Of a stretch of DNA of 18,997 nt, positions 1-7,495 are shown one piece after another; positions within the stretch are counted from its first letter, which is position 1; every line of letters starts with the position of its first letter. Under the pieces are notes generated by a model that was given only the letters and a program-made list of their open reading frames with translations, was not told where the DNA came from and made no database searches. The stretch lies in contig PAZO01000007.1 in assembly GCA_002715665.1 (NCBI GenBank), forward strand, positions 11,899 to 30,895. Direction: 5' to 3'. Source of the stretch: Chloroflexota bacterium (GTDB lineage: Bacteria > Chloroflexota > Dehalococcoidia > SAR202 > GCA-002694895). A program made the position numbers and the translations under genes.

Positions 1-111
1 GAAAATAGAGCAAAAACAGTAATAAAACATAACGTCTCTCCTAGAGGTTTATGCTTAACTTTAGTAGAATATGATGGTTTTTCTTTTAAAAAAAATATGA
101 CAAATGAGTAA
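1..111 (+). CDS. truA: tRNA pseudouridine synthase A, C-terminal end (partial)
   Basis: Frame 1 is open from the window edge to a TAA at 109-111 and encodes 36 residues. The segment SPRGLCLTLVEYDGF matches the C-terminal strand of TruA, which normally reads 'pp.GL.L..V.Y'. TruA makes pseudouridine at positions 38-40 in the tRNA anticodon arm. Its identity is supported by what follows: truA-rplM-rpsI is a common bacterial gene order. The catalytic Asp domain lies outside the window. The stop overlaps the rplM start by 8 bases (ATGAGTAA), which suggests translational coupling. With so little sequence, the call leans on context as much as on the motif. Confidence 0.75.
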   Translation, partial: ENRAKTVIKHNVSPRGLCLTLVEYDGFSFKKNMTNE

Positions 112-523
112 TAATAAAACTAAAACTAAAACTGAAAATTGGATACATATTGATGCAGAGGGCCTTACATTAGGAAGAGTAAGTTCAAATGTGGCTAAAT
201 ATTTGCAGGGTAAAGATAGTCCTGATTATGTTCCACATCAACTTAGCTCTAATTTTGTTATTATAACCAATGTAAATAAAATCAAAGTCACTGGTAACAA
301 ATCGAAAAACAAAGAAATTTTTTCACACAGTGGATACATGGGTGGTTTGAAAAAAGAACTTTTGGGTGATTTACTTGAATCTAATCCTAAAAAAGTACTA
401 AGAAATTCTATAAAAGGAATGCTACCTAAAAATAAATTAACAGATAAATTGATGAATAGATTAAAACTATATGAAGGTAACAACCACCCTCATAATGCTC
501 AAATAAAAGTAGTTAAGGAATAA
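104..523 (+). CDS. rplM: 50S ribosomal protein L13
   Basis: This 139-residue protein has the L13 hallmarks in order: IDAEGLTLGRVSS near residue 18, the HSGYMGGLK segment near residue 75, KGMLPKNKL near 104 and a C-terminal HPHNAQ. L13 is an early-assembling large-subunit protein that binds 23S rRNA. Length is close to the usual 140-150. The first ten residues form a Lys/Thr-rich tail (KTKTKT) before the conserved W-x-x-I-D-A start of the domain. The start overlaps truA by 8 bases and has no clear Shine-Dalgarno site, so it probably depends on coupling to truA. The gene ends 5 bases before rpsI, with which it forms the usual L13-S9 pair. Confidence 0.97.
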   Translation: MSNNKTKTKTENWIHIDAEGLTLGRVSSNVAKYLQGKDSPDYVPHQLSSNFVIITNVNKIKVTGNKSKNKEIFSHSGYMGGLKKELLGDLLESNPKKVLRNSIKGMLPKNKLTDKLMNRLKLYEGNNHPHNAQIKVVKE

Positions 524-528
524 ATAAC

Positions 529-927
529 ATGGTACAAAAAAGCACATATCATTATGCCGTTGGTAGAAGAAAAGGTTCAGTGGCTCAAGTAAAACTTTTT
601 GAAACTAGTGGTAATATAACTGTTAATAATAAACCTATTGATGAAATATTTACTGTACCAGAATCAGTAGAATATATTAAACAACCTTTAAAACTAATCA
701 AAAAATCAAGTAAAAGTACTGTAGAAATCAAAGTCTCAGGAGGTGGTTTTTCAGGACAATCAGGAGCTATTCGACTAGCAATAGCAAGAGCATTAGTAAA
801 ACAAAATCCTGAAAATAAACCTACATTAAAAGAAGCCGGATTCTTAACACGTGACAGCAGGGTTAAAGAAAGTAAAAAATACGGCTTGGTAAAAGCTAGA
901 AAAGCTAAACAGTTCTCAAAAAGATAA
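529..927 (+). CDS. rpsI: 30S ribosomal protein S9
   Basis: The 132-residue protein matches S9 throughout. It has YHYAVGRRKGSVAQV at residues 7-21, the GGGFSGQSGAIRLAIARAL block near residues 71-89, LTRDSRVKESKKYG near 105-118 and the C-terminal KARKAKQFSKR. The basic tail of S9 reaches the ribosomal P site and touches the tRNA anticodon stem-loop. An AAGGA Shine-Dalgarno sequence sits inside the end of rplM, about ten bases before the ATG. The gene ends 4 bases from the stop codon of a convergent gene, leaving no intergenic space for a terminator. Confidence 0.98.
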   Translation: MVQKSTYHYAVGRRKGSVAQVKLFETSGNITVNNKPIDEIFTVPESVEYIKQPLKLIKKSSKSTVEIKVSGGGFSGQSGAIRLAIARALVKQNPENKPTLKEAGFLTRDSRVKESKKYGLVKARKAKQFSKR

Positions 928-931
928 AATA

Positions 932-1279
932 TTACCTGATTTGTATAAACTGTACGATATTTTCATCGATATCTTCAAATGTACAGATATATCCACCCCA
1001 CTCTTCTTGATATGGTTTTTGTACAATTTTGACATTCAATGATTTAAGTTTTTCATACCATTTATAAATGTCATCGACAGAAAAATTTATCATTTTCCTA
1101 TATTTGTCTTTTGCTTTGCCTTTGACTTTATCATGAGTAGTAATAATCAATTTAAAATCATTAAAGTGAAACGATGAATGAGAATCATTATAATTATCAG
1201 GTTGTACCTCTAGCAATTTAACATAAAAATCATTCATTTTACTTAAATTGTCAGTTGATATAATTATTCCGGCAAACAT
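932..1279 (-). CDS. VOC-fold (glyoxalase/bleomycin-resistance-like) protein
   Basis: This 115-residue protein has the length and pattern of a single VOC-superfamily unit. An N-terminal strand is followed by the helix STDNLSKMNDFYVKLL, then a strand with FHFNDFKLII. A second repeat has INFSVDDIYKWYEKLKSLN, then the closing WGGYICTFEDIDENIVQFIQ, which corresponds to the usual 'f.DPdGN.iel.q' motif. VOC proteins include glyoxalase I, dioxygenases and antibiotic-sequestering proteins, and often dimerise. The usual His and Glu metal ligands are not evident: the first strand has no His, and Gln stands where the terminal Glu often lies. I therefore assign no reaction. The gene is convergent with rpsI and starts 52 bases from the divergent tRNA-Ala. 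Confidence 0.8.
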   Translation of the reverse strand: MFAGIIISTDNLSKMNDFYVKLLEVQPDNYNDSHSSFHFNDFKLIITTHDKVKGKAKDKYRKMINFSVDDIYKWYEKLKSLNVKIVQKPYQEEWGGYICTFEDIDENIVQFIQIR

Positions 1280-1331
1280 GATTAAAGTGATATAGTAAAA
1301 TAATATTAATTAAATTTAATTACGATAATAT

Positions 1332-1407
1332 GGGGCTGTAGCTCAATTGGGAGAGCGCTTCAATGGCATTGAAGAGGTAAGGAGTTCGAATCTCCTCAGC
1401 TCCACCA
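1332..1407 (+). tRNA. tRNA-Ala (anticodon GGC), CCA encoded
   Basis: A complete cloverleaf can be folded by eye. The acceptor GGGGCTG (1332-1338) pairs with CAGCTCC (1397-1403), including a G3:U70 wobble, the known identity determinant for alanyl-tRNA synthetase. The D-arm has GCTC/GAGC stems. The anticodon stem CTTCA/TGAAG encloses loop ATGGCAT, giving anticodon GGC. A five-base variable loop (AGGTA) precedes the T-arm AGGAG-TTCGAAT-CTCCT. Discriminator A1404 and an encoded CCA (1405-1407) follow. It reads GCC and GCU alanine codons. Nothing suggests an integrated element at its 3' end. Confidence 0.98.
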
Positions 1408-1427
1408 AAATTTCACAGTCAAACTTT

Positions 1428-2468
1428 CTATTTTTCCATACAACCGGGACAATTTGCTACCCAATGATCTGGTGACACTTCAACAAGTACAGGAGTAGTA
1501 TCAGAGCATTCTTTTTGTCCTTTCTTCTTTTTCGCCCTTCCTTTAAAAACACATCCTTCTGGTGGATTTAACGGACTTGGAACGTCCCCTTCTAATATTA
1601 TTCTTTCTCGAGTCTTTTCAATAGTTGGATCAGGAATTGGAATAGCTGAAAGAAGAGCACGCGTATATGCATGGATTGGATTAAAATAAAGCTCATTTGC
1701 TGGAGCAATTTCAACGATGTGTCCAAGGTACATCACTGCAATTCTGTCACTAATATGTTTAACAACAGACAGATCGTGAGCAATAAACAAGTAAGTTAAT
1801 CCAAATTGTTCTTGTAAGTCTTCCAATAAATTAACTACTTGAGCCTGAATTGACACATCTAAAGCAGATACAGGTTCATCACAAACAACAAAACTTGGAT
1901 TTACAGCCAATGCTCTAGCAATCCCAATTCTTTGTCTTTGACCTCCACTAAATTCATGTGGATATCTATCTGCCATATAAGGACTCAAGCCTACTACAGA
2001 TAGTAATTCAGCCACTTTTTCTTGATATTCTTTTTTATTACTAACTAATTTGTGAACTTTAAGTGGTTCTCCAATAATATCACCTGCAGACATTCTAGGG
2101 TTAAGTGAACCATAGGGGTCTTGAAAAATTATTTGAACTTCTTTTCTCATTGCTCTCATCTCGTTAGCATTTAGTTCCGTTAATTCTTGTCCATTAAATT
2201 GAACTTTACCAGCAGTAGGTTTGTACAATTGCAAGACAGCTCTTCCTGTAGTTGTTTTACCGCAACCACTTTCACCTACCAATCCTAATGTTTCACCTTT
2301 TTTAACAAAAAAGCTCACATTATCAACTGCTTTAACTTGGCCGACAACACGTTGCATTATTACTCCTGAAGTAACAGGAAAATACATTTTTAAATTTTCT
2401 ACGTTAACTAAAATATCGTCTTTTTTAGTTGTTTTTTTCTTTGTTGTTTTTTTTGTTTTTGTTGTCAT
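1428..2468 (-). CDS. Oligopeptide/dipeptide ABC transporter ATP-binding protein (OppF/DppF type)
   Basis: This 346-residue protein is the OppF-type nucleotide-binding subunit, which would power import of peptides or similar solutes at the inner face of the membrane. Visible motifs are Walker A GESGCGKT (residues 65-72), Q-loop FQDP (Q116), signature FSGGQRQR (173-180), Walker B VVCDEP (D197, E198) and the switch His in FIAHDLS (H230). The C-terminal oligopeptide-type extension begins with the [13 protein letters not shown] segment. It carries cysteines at 306, 321, 340 and 343; the usual second Cys ('RC' about seven residues after the first) is Ala here, and an extra Cys lies in the terminal NCPGC. 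The first 17 residues are almost only Lys and Thr. A Shine-Dalgarno AAAGGA precedes the ATG. It lies 46 bases downstream of the OppD-type gene. Confidence 0.93.
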   Translation of the reverse strand: MTTKTKKTTKKKTTKKDDILVNVENLKMYFPVTSGVIMQRVVGQVKAVDNVSFFVKKGETLGLVGESGCGKTTTGRAVLQLYKPTAGKVQFNGQELTELNANEMRAMRKEVQIIFQDPYGSLNPRMSAGDIIGEPLKVHKLVSNKKEYQEKVAELLSVVGLSPYMADRYPHEFSGGQRQRIGIARALAVNPSFVVCDEPVSALDVSIQAQVVNLLEDLQEQFGLTYLFIAHDLSVVKHISDRIAVMYLGHIVEIAPANELYFNPIHAYTRALLSAIPIPDPTIEKTRERIILEGDVPSPLNPPEGCVFKGRAKKKKGQKECSDTTPVLVEVSPDHWVANCPGCMEK

Positions 2469-2514
2469 ATTATTTCCTTTTTAATTGAAAGTGATTTGAT
2501 TCAGTTAAAATTTT

Positions 2515-3540
2515 CTACTTTTCTATACATCCTGGACAATTTGCAACATAATGACCTTTTTTAATTTCAACAAGGTCTGATGTTGCTTTAGAACAATCAT
2601 ACTTACCCATCATAGCTCTCCTTGGAGAAAAAGCACAACCTGGAGGGGGCGCAATCAAATCTGGTGGTAGGCCTTCAATAGTTTGAAGTCTAACATGATC
2701 TTTAGCATCCAATCTTGGGACTGAAGCTAACAATCCTCGAGTATATGCATGAATAGGGTTATGAAATATTTCTTCTGCTGAACCTTCTTCTATTATCTTA
2801 CCGGCATACATCACTATCACTCTGTCAGCATATCTTGCTACAACTCCCAAGTTGTGAGTAATAATAATTAATGCAGTACCAAAATCTTTGGCCAAACCTT
2901 GCATTAATTCTAGTATTTGAGCTTGAATTGTTACATCTAAGGCAGTTGTTGGCTCGTCAGCTATAATTAATTTAGGATCACAGCTAAGAGCTATAGCAAT
3001 CATTACTCTTTGTCGCATACCACCACTAAATTGATGAGGGTAATCTTTTAGTCTTTGCCTTGCTTCAGGTATACCAACTCTGTTAAGAAGTTCTTCAGCT
3101 TTGTCTAATGCGTCCTCGCCTTTTAATCCTTGATGTAATTCTAATGTTTCAGTTAATTGACGTCCAATAGTTAATACGGGATTTAATGAAGTCATTGGTT
3201 CTTGGAAAACCATTGCTATACGATTACCTCTTATTTCTCTCATTCTTGATTCATCCATATTCACAAGATCTTCACCTTCAAAAGTAACAGATCCGTCTAC
3301 AATTCTACCTGGAGGATTAGGTATAATTTTCATAATCGACATAGCGCCTACACTTTTTCCACAACCGCTTTCTCCTACAATTCCTACTACTTCACCTTCG
3401 TGAACATTATAAGAAATACCGTCAACAGCCTTTACTACGCCATCTTGGGTAAAAAAATGAGTGGTTAGATTATTAACTTCTAGTAATACTTTATCTTTTC
3501 TAGTTGTTGTTGATTTTGATTTTGATGTCTTAGTTGTCAT
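2515..3540 (-). CDS. Oligopeptide/dipeptide ABC transporter ATP-binding protein (OppD/DppD type)
   Basis: This is the OppD-type partner of the downstream OppF-like ATPase, 341 residues from the start chosen here. It has Walker A GESGCGKS (56-63), Q-loop FQEP, signature FSGGMRQR (171-178, with the Met usual for OppD), Walker B IIADEP (D195, E196) and switch His in ITHN (H229). The C-terminal Cys set (302, 316, 335, 338) follows the same odd layout as the paired protein, with Arg-Ala where an Arg-Cys is usual and an extra Cys in NCPGC. I chose the ATG at 3540 over an in-frame TTG at 3552 because a strong GGGAGGG site sits three bases before the ATG and the resulting MTTKT N-terminus matches that of OppF. 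No permease or binding-protein gene is adjacent. Confidence 0.93.
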   Translation of the reverse strand: MTTKTSKSKSTTTRKDKVLLEVNNLTTHFFTQDGVVKAVDGISYNVHEGEVVGIVGESGCGKSVGAMSIMKIIPNPPGRIVDGSVTFEGEDLVNMDESRMREIRGNRIAMVFQEPMTSLNPVLTIGRQLTETLELHQGLKGEDALDKAEELLNRVGIPEARQRLKDYPHQFSGGMRQRVMIAIALSCDPKLIIADEPTTALDVTIQAQILELMQGLAKDFGTALIIITHNLGVVARYADRVIVMYAGKIIEEGSAEEIFHNPIHAYTRGLLASVPRLDAKDHVRLQTIEGLPPDLIAPPPGCAFSPRRAMMGKYDCSKATSDLVEIKKGHYVANCPGCIEK

Positions 3541-3543
3541 ATG

Positions 3544-3550
3544 CCCTCCC
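3544..3550 (-). promoter_or_regulatory. Shine-Dalgarno site deciding the oppD-like start
   Basis: On the minus strand GGGAGGG lies three bases upstream of the ATG at 3540-3538. It would overlap the coding sequence if translation began at the TTG at 3552. It is the strongest ribosome binding site I noticed in the window and supports the shorter protein. Confidence 0.75.
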
Positions 3551-3636
3551 AATCTAGTTTAATTTCAATGAAATTCTCTTTAAATTTTGATTATTTTAAT
3601 TTATAAAGAACAAGTATTCAACCAATACAGACAGTT

Positions 3637-3642
3637 ATTATA
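3637..3642 (-). promoter_or_regulatory. Possible -10 element upstream of the oppDF pair
   Basis: A perfect TATAAT hexamer lies on the minus strand just past the end of the ExoA-like gene and about 100 bases before the oppD-like start. I see no good -35 hexamer at the usual spacing, and such hexamers are common in DNA this AT-rich. It is listed because it lies in the only non-coding space from which the pair could be transcribed on its own. Confidence 0.25.
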
Positions 3643-3654
3643 AAAACCTAGGGA

Positions 3655-4665
3655 TTATTTCGATTTTTTTATCATTTTTACTATATTCCAATAGATACAT
3701 CCCGCAATAAATCCTAATCCCCATGAAAAATGCATATTTGGGAAAATTATAAATAAAAGCAATGATTTTATAACATTTGAAACATTTTTAATTTTTACAA
3801 TGTAAATTATTCCTACGCATAGAAAAATAAAATAAATAGCAAAAAATAGAGAATAATATAAAGAAAAGTAACTCAATCCCAAAAACAAAAACGTTGAAAG
3901 TACAAATAAAGGAGGCACAGACCATCTTATTTGCATTTCATTTGGATAGGATAATAAGAATTTAGATTTCCAAAGACCATATTTAAAAAATTGATTGAAT
4001 AGTTGAAAAACTGATTTTCTAACTATATAAGAAGCTTTTATTGAATTAGAAGCTACAACTTCCCCTCCTTCTTTTCTTAATCTGTAATTTAAATCAAAAT
4101 CCTCAGATATAGCTAATGCTTCGTCAAATCCATTTATTTCTATTAAAGTTTTTTTCCACCAAGCACCAAGCCATACAGATTTTACTTTTTCAATATAATT
4201 ATCAGACAGTCTATATTTTGCATTTCCCATACCGATGTAACTATTCATAGCTATTGCAATTGCATCAGACACCATACTTTCACCAATTGATTTTTGAAAA
4301 GGCCCCACATTTTGATAATTACTTTTGATAAGTAAATCTACCGATTTTTCAATATAATCTTGCTCATACAAAGCATGCGCATCTGCTCTTATTATTATAT
4401 CTCCCTTAGACTTTTTAATTCCTAAATTCAAACCAAAAGATTGAATCTTATTTGGATTATCATAAATTTTAATATTATTATTTTGTTTAATTTTATCTTT
4501 AACAATATTAATTGTGTTATCAGAACTTCCGCCATCTACAATTATGATTTCTACTAATTTCTGAGGATAATTATTATTTAATAAACTATTAATAGTATTA
4601 TCAATATAGTTCTGCTCATTATATGTTGGAATTATTACTGATACGTTAACTAATTTCTTATTCAT
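3655..4665 (-). CDS. ExoA-like family 2 glycosyltransferase with C-terminal membrane segments
   Basis: This 336-residue protein begins with a GT-A domain: VSVIIPTYNE (8-17), the nucleotide-binding VDGGSSDNT (43-51) and RADAHA (93-98), which takes the place of the DxD motif and is typical of ExoA-type succinoglycan glycosyltransferases. The acceptor-side motif ISEDFD (186-191) is also present. From about residue 245 the chain is strongly hydrophobic, with about three membrane spans, and contains the HFSWGLGFIAG segment also seen in ExoA relatives. It probably adds a sugar to a lipid-linked glycan at the cytoplasmic face of the membrane. It is transcribed away from the epimerase gene, from which it is separated by 126 bases. 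Donor and acceptor cannot be read from the sequence. Confidence 0.88.
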   Translation of the reverse strand: MNKKLVNVSVIIPTYNEQNYIDNTINSLLNNNYPQKLVEIIIVDGGSSDNTINIVKDKIKQNNNIKIYDNPNKIQSFGLNLGIKKSKGDIIIRADAHALYEQDYIEKSVDLLIKSNYQNVGPFQKSIGESMVSDAIAIAMNSYIGMGNAKYRLSDNYIEKVKSVWLGAWWKKTLIEINGFDEALAISEDFDLNYRLRKEGGEVVASNSIKASYIVRKSVFQLFNQFFKYGLWKSKFLLSYPNEMQIRWSVPPLFVLSTFLFLGLSYFSLYYSLFFAIYFIFLCVGIIYIVKIKNVSNVIKSLLLFIIFPNMHFSWGLGFIAGCIYWNIVKMIKKSK

Positions 4666-4791
4666 TTTAAGTACAAATTACTTCTAAATTCATTTTTAAC
4701 TTTTTTATTACTCTTATTTAATCAGGAATATCTATATAAATCATATTATATAAATAATAAAATATACACAATTAAATGATAAAGGTGAAAA
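4666..4791. promoter_or_regulatory. Divergent intergenic region between glycosyltransferase and epimerase genes
   Basis: These 126 bases separate two divergent start codons and must hold promoters for both, unless they are read from distant sites. The sequence is almost wholly A/T, with overlapping TATA-like stretches between about 4730 and 4765, so no single -10 hexamer can be chosen. A Shine-Dalgarno-like AAAGGTGA at 4781-4788 serves the + strand epimerase gene. No hairpin or operator-like repeat stands out. Confidence 0.4.
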
Positions 4792-5769
4792 ATGAATTAT
4801 ATTGTTACGGGGGCAGCAGGTTTTATTGGATATCATACAGCGAAGATGCTATTGGAAAATAATCATACTGTCATAGCGATAGATAATATAAACGATTTTT
4901 ATGATATAAAACTCAAAAATGAGAGGATTAATTATCTGAAAAACTTTAAAAATTTCAATTTGGAAAAAATAAATCTCAACAACAAAAATGATATCCTCAA
5001 TTTAGCTAATAATCTAAAAAATATAGATGCTGTAATTCATCTTGCTGCTTATGCAGGAGTTCGAACAAGTATAATCGATCCTTGGGCATATCAAGATAAT
5101 AATGTTAATGCCACACTAAATTTACTTGAGTTATGCAAAAAATTAAGTGTTTCAAATTTCACACTAGCTTCAACATCTAGCGTTTATGGTGACAATAAAA
5201 ATATACCAACCAAAGAAACTGATAACACTTCATTTCCCCTGTCTCCTTATGCAGCGAGTAAGATATCTGCAGAATTATTAGCTTATACGTATCATTATCA
5301 TTTCAATATAAATGTAGCTGTATTAAGATTTTTCACGGTTTACGGACCTTTTGGCAGACCAGATATGGTTATATTTAAATTTTTAAAGTCTATTATTGAC
5401 GATGATCCCATCACAATATATGGCGACGGAAATCAAACTAGAGATTTCACTTATGTATCTGATGTAGCAAATGCGCTTATAAAATCAACAAAATCAAAAG
5501 GATACGAAATATTTAATGTTGGAGGTGGCAATGCTATTACAGTAAACAATCTTGTTACTGTAATTCAAAATTATTTAAGCAAAAAAGCTACAATAAACTT
5601 TATAGATCGAGATCCGTCAGATATTGAGCATAGTTTAGCTGATATTTCTAAAATTAAAAATTTACTAAATTGGCAACCTATGATTAACATAGATTCAGGT
5701 GTAAAGGAAACTGGAGATTGGTTTTTAAATAATCTCGATTTTATATCTTCAATCAAGTTACAAGATTAA
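4792..5769 (+). CDS. NAD-dependent nucleotide-sugar epimerase, UDP-glucuronate 4-epimerase-like
   Basis: This 325-residue extended SDR protein has the Rossmann motif GAAGFIG (7-13), Asp31 after the second strand, the AAYAGVR segment (85-91), the STSSVYG strand (127-133) and catalytic Tyr153-x3-Lys157 in YAASK. The segments NINDFYDIKLK and AAYAGVRTS...NPWAY-like are typical of UDP-glucuronate 4-epimerases, which interconvert UDP-glucuronate and UDP-galacturonate using bound NAD. Length fits the family. It may act on an N-acetylated uronate instead, because the only sugar dehydrogenase in view looks like the UDP-GlcNAc type. It stands alone on the + strand and ends 4 bases from a convergent gene. 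Confidence 0.88.
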   Translation: MNYIVTGAAGFIGYHTAKMLLENNHTVIAIDNINDFYDIKLKNERINYLKNFKNFNLEKINLNNKNDILNLANNLKNIDAVIHLAAYAGVRTSIIDPWAYQDNNVNATLNLLELCKKLSVSNFTLASTSSVYGDNKNIPTKETDNTSFPLSPYAASKISAELLAYTYHYHFNINVAVLRFFTVYGPFGRPDMVIFKFLKSIIDDDPITIYGDGNQTRDFTYVSDVANALIKSTKSKGYEIFNVGGGNAITVNNLVTVIQNYLSKKATINFIDRDPSDIEHSLADISKIKNLLNWQPMINIDSGVKETGDWFLNNLDFISSIKLQD

Positions 5770-5773
5770 TATA

Positions 5774-7495
5774 TCAATCGTTTGATTTGATTTTATAAAA
5801 AGAATCATAAGTACTGGTCTTATATCGATTTTGAATATTATCTATCAAAGATTTATTTTTTTTATTATCATTGCCAATTCTATAAATTTCGTAATTTTCA
5901 TTTAAATTAGCTGTTTTACCTTCATTAAATCTTTGGATTTCTTTTAATTGAAATGGATTACTTTTAATATCTTGTGGTAAATTTTTAGTGTTTACAAAAA
6001 ATACTATATCATCTCTGCCAGAAATCACAGAATTAACTTCCATAGATATAGCGTGCTCAATTATAAAATTTTTTGACAAATTTAATAAAAGAGTTGATTC
6101 AGGTTTTAATTCGTTTGATATTATAGTTCTATTAATTGATTTCCATTGAATCAATTCACTTCTACTAGCTGCTAAATTCACAATTAATTGATCTGTAACA
6201 GGAATTATAATGAATAGGAATGCAATTATTTTAATCAATTCTAATCTCAATTTACTTAATTTAAAAAATTTAACAAGCACAATGGTTATAAGTACAAATA
6301 TCAACAATAATGAGGAAAGTATCACATTAAATTCGTAAATCCAAAAAATACATGGTACACATAAAATTGTATAGACAATAATTGATATATCAAATTTTAA
6401 ATGATGACGATAAAATTTAAACATAAATACTACAAACATCATATTAAACATATTAACTGGAATCATGTATCTTCTATGAACAACACCAAATTCATAAAGA
6501 ACAAAAAAGTAAAAAATAAATGTCAAAATATATGATAAAAATATCATCCATTTCAAATTGTAATTTTCGGTAGTTTTTCCTGAAAAAAACAAAATATCAA
6601 ATAATAAAATTCCCAATAACAAAATTATCATAGGGAAATAAATAAAATACAAATCTCCAAAATATATAGGAAGTTGTAATTTGATATATTCAATAGTAAA
6701 AGGGACAAACTCAGGACTTACTTCTACTAAATTCAAAAAATAACTGTTACTTAAATCAATATTTAGAAAAAATATCGTCATAAAAACAACGTATCCAAAA
6801 CTAGAACTCAACAAAAATATATTATTTTTTATAAATTTAATTATAAAAATTCTAATCGAATCCATTTTATTAGCATCAGCTGAATACATTCTAAAAAGAA
6901 TTATTAATGGCAGTCCGATAAAAAATGTTTCTTTAAAGAAAAGTGAACACAAAAAACAAAAAACTAATAAATAATAAGAAATGTTTTTATTTGAAAATGA
7001 ACAATAACATGAAATTGTATAAAATAAAAATCCAATTGATTCAGCTTTATTCCAATCCATCCATACAGAAGAAGGGTCTGTAATTAAAAAAAATATAATT
7101 ATTGATAAAATGATATAGGGTAAATGAAATTTGGAAAGTATTTTATGCCAAAAAAACACAGATATAGTCATAGCTGTAACTGGTAGTAATCTCCAAACAA
7201 TATCCAATTCAGGAAACAATTTTGCCAACAACCAATATTGACCTAAATTTAAAAAGCTCGCTCTACCATAAAAATTTGATACAGACTTAACACTTTCTAT
7301 AATATTTCCTGGAATTATGCCTGCGCTTTCGTAATAATGAGTTAGAGTTAAGCTTGCATCACTCGAAAATACAAAAAACATCCATGCGGTATTGTATCCT
7401 AAAGGCAATTTAATAAAAGGTAAAACATAAAGAATTGTAGTTATTGCAAAATAACTAAGTAACAGTAAAAAATCATTTTTTGAAATATTAATCAT
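5774..7495 (-). CDS. Large multipass membrane protein of unknown function (possibly GT-C-like)
   Basis: I do not recognise a named family. The 573-residue chain has roughly ten or more hydrophobic spans between residues 8 and about 430, followed by a soluble tail of about 140 residues. After the first span comes a polar loop with FSSDASLTLTHYYES, placing acidic and aromatic residues where GT-C glycosyltransferases carry their first-loop catalytic acid. A short DPSSVWMDWNKAES loop lies near residue 145. GT-C enzymes use lipid-linked sugars on the outer membrane face. The similarity is topological only, so a polymerase or other glycan-handling protein is equally possible. Its ATG directly follows the TAA of the preceding gene with no base between, so the two are probably translationally coupled. 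It is the last gene of the six-gene operon. Confidence 0.7.
   Translation of the reverse strand: MINISKNDFLLLLSYFAITTILYVLPFIKLPLGYNTAWMFFVFSSDASLTLTHYYESAGIIPGNIIESVKSVSNFYGRASFLNLGQYWLLAKLFPELDIVWRLLPVTAMTISVFFWHKILSKFHLPYIILSIIIFFLITDPSSVWMDWNKAESIGFLFYTISCYCSFSNKNISYYLLVFCFLCSLFFKETFFIGLPLIILFRMYSADANKMDSIRIFIIKFIKNNIFLLSSSFGYVVFMTIFFLNIDLSNSYFLNLVEVSPEFVPFTIEYIKLQLPIYFGDLYFIYFPMIILLLGILLFDILFFSGKTTENYNLKWMIFLSYILTFIFYFFVLYEFGVVHRRYMIPVNMFNMMFVVFMFKFYRHHLKFDISIIVYTILCVPCIFWIYEFNVILSSLLLIFVLITIVLVKFFKLSKLRLELIKIIAFLFIIIPVTDQLIVNLAASRSELIQWKSINRTIISNELKPESTLLLNLSKNFIIEHAISMEVNSVISGRDDIVFFVNTKNLPQDIKSNPFQLKEIQRFNEGKTANLNENYEIYRIGNDNKKNKSLIDNIQNRYKTSTYDSFYKIKSND

Noticed and set aside
238..483. 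Open frame on the minus strand opposite rplM
   Set aside because: It lies wholly within a certain ribosomal protein gene and encodes no recognisable domain.
1307..1322. Perfect 16-base palindrome TAATTAAATTTAATTA between the VOC gene and the tRNA
   Set aside because: It is made only of A and T, and such palindromes are expected by chance in DNA this AT-rich. No second copy was noticed, so I do not call it an operator.
1332..1428. tRNA-Ala as the attachment site of an integrated element
   Set aside because: There is no integrase gene, and I noticed no repeat of the tRNA 3' end elsewhere in the window. The next genes are ordinary transporter ATPases.
2221..2484. Open frame on the + strand opposite the OppF-like gene
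   Set aside because: It is the complement of the Walker A and Lys-rich N-terminal region. Its hydrophobic end results from reading the Lys/Thr-rich tail of the OppF-like protein backwards.
3540..3552. TTG at 3552 as the start of the OppD-like gene, adding four residues
   Set aside because: The strong Shine-Dalgarno site GGGAGGG would then lie inside the coding sequence. The ATG at 3540 has ideal spacing and matches the N-terminus of the partner gene product.
3613..3627. Short inverted repeat GTATT-caacc-AATAC upstream of the oppDF pair
   Set aside because: A five-pair stem is too short to separate from chance, and it is not followed by a T-run.
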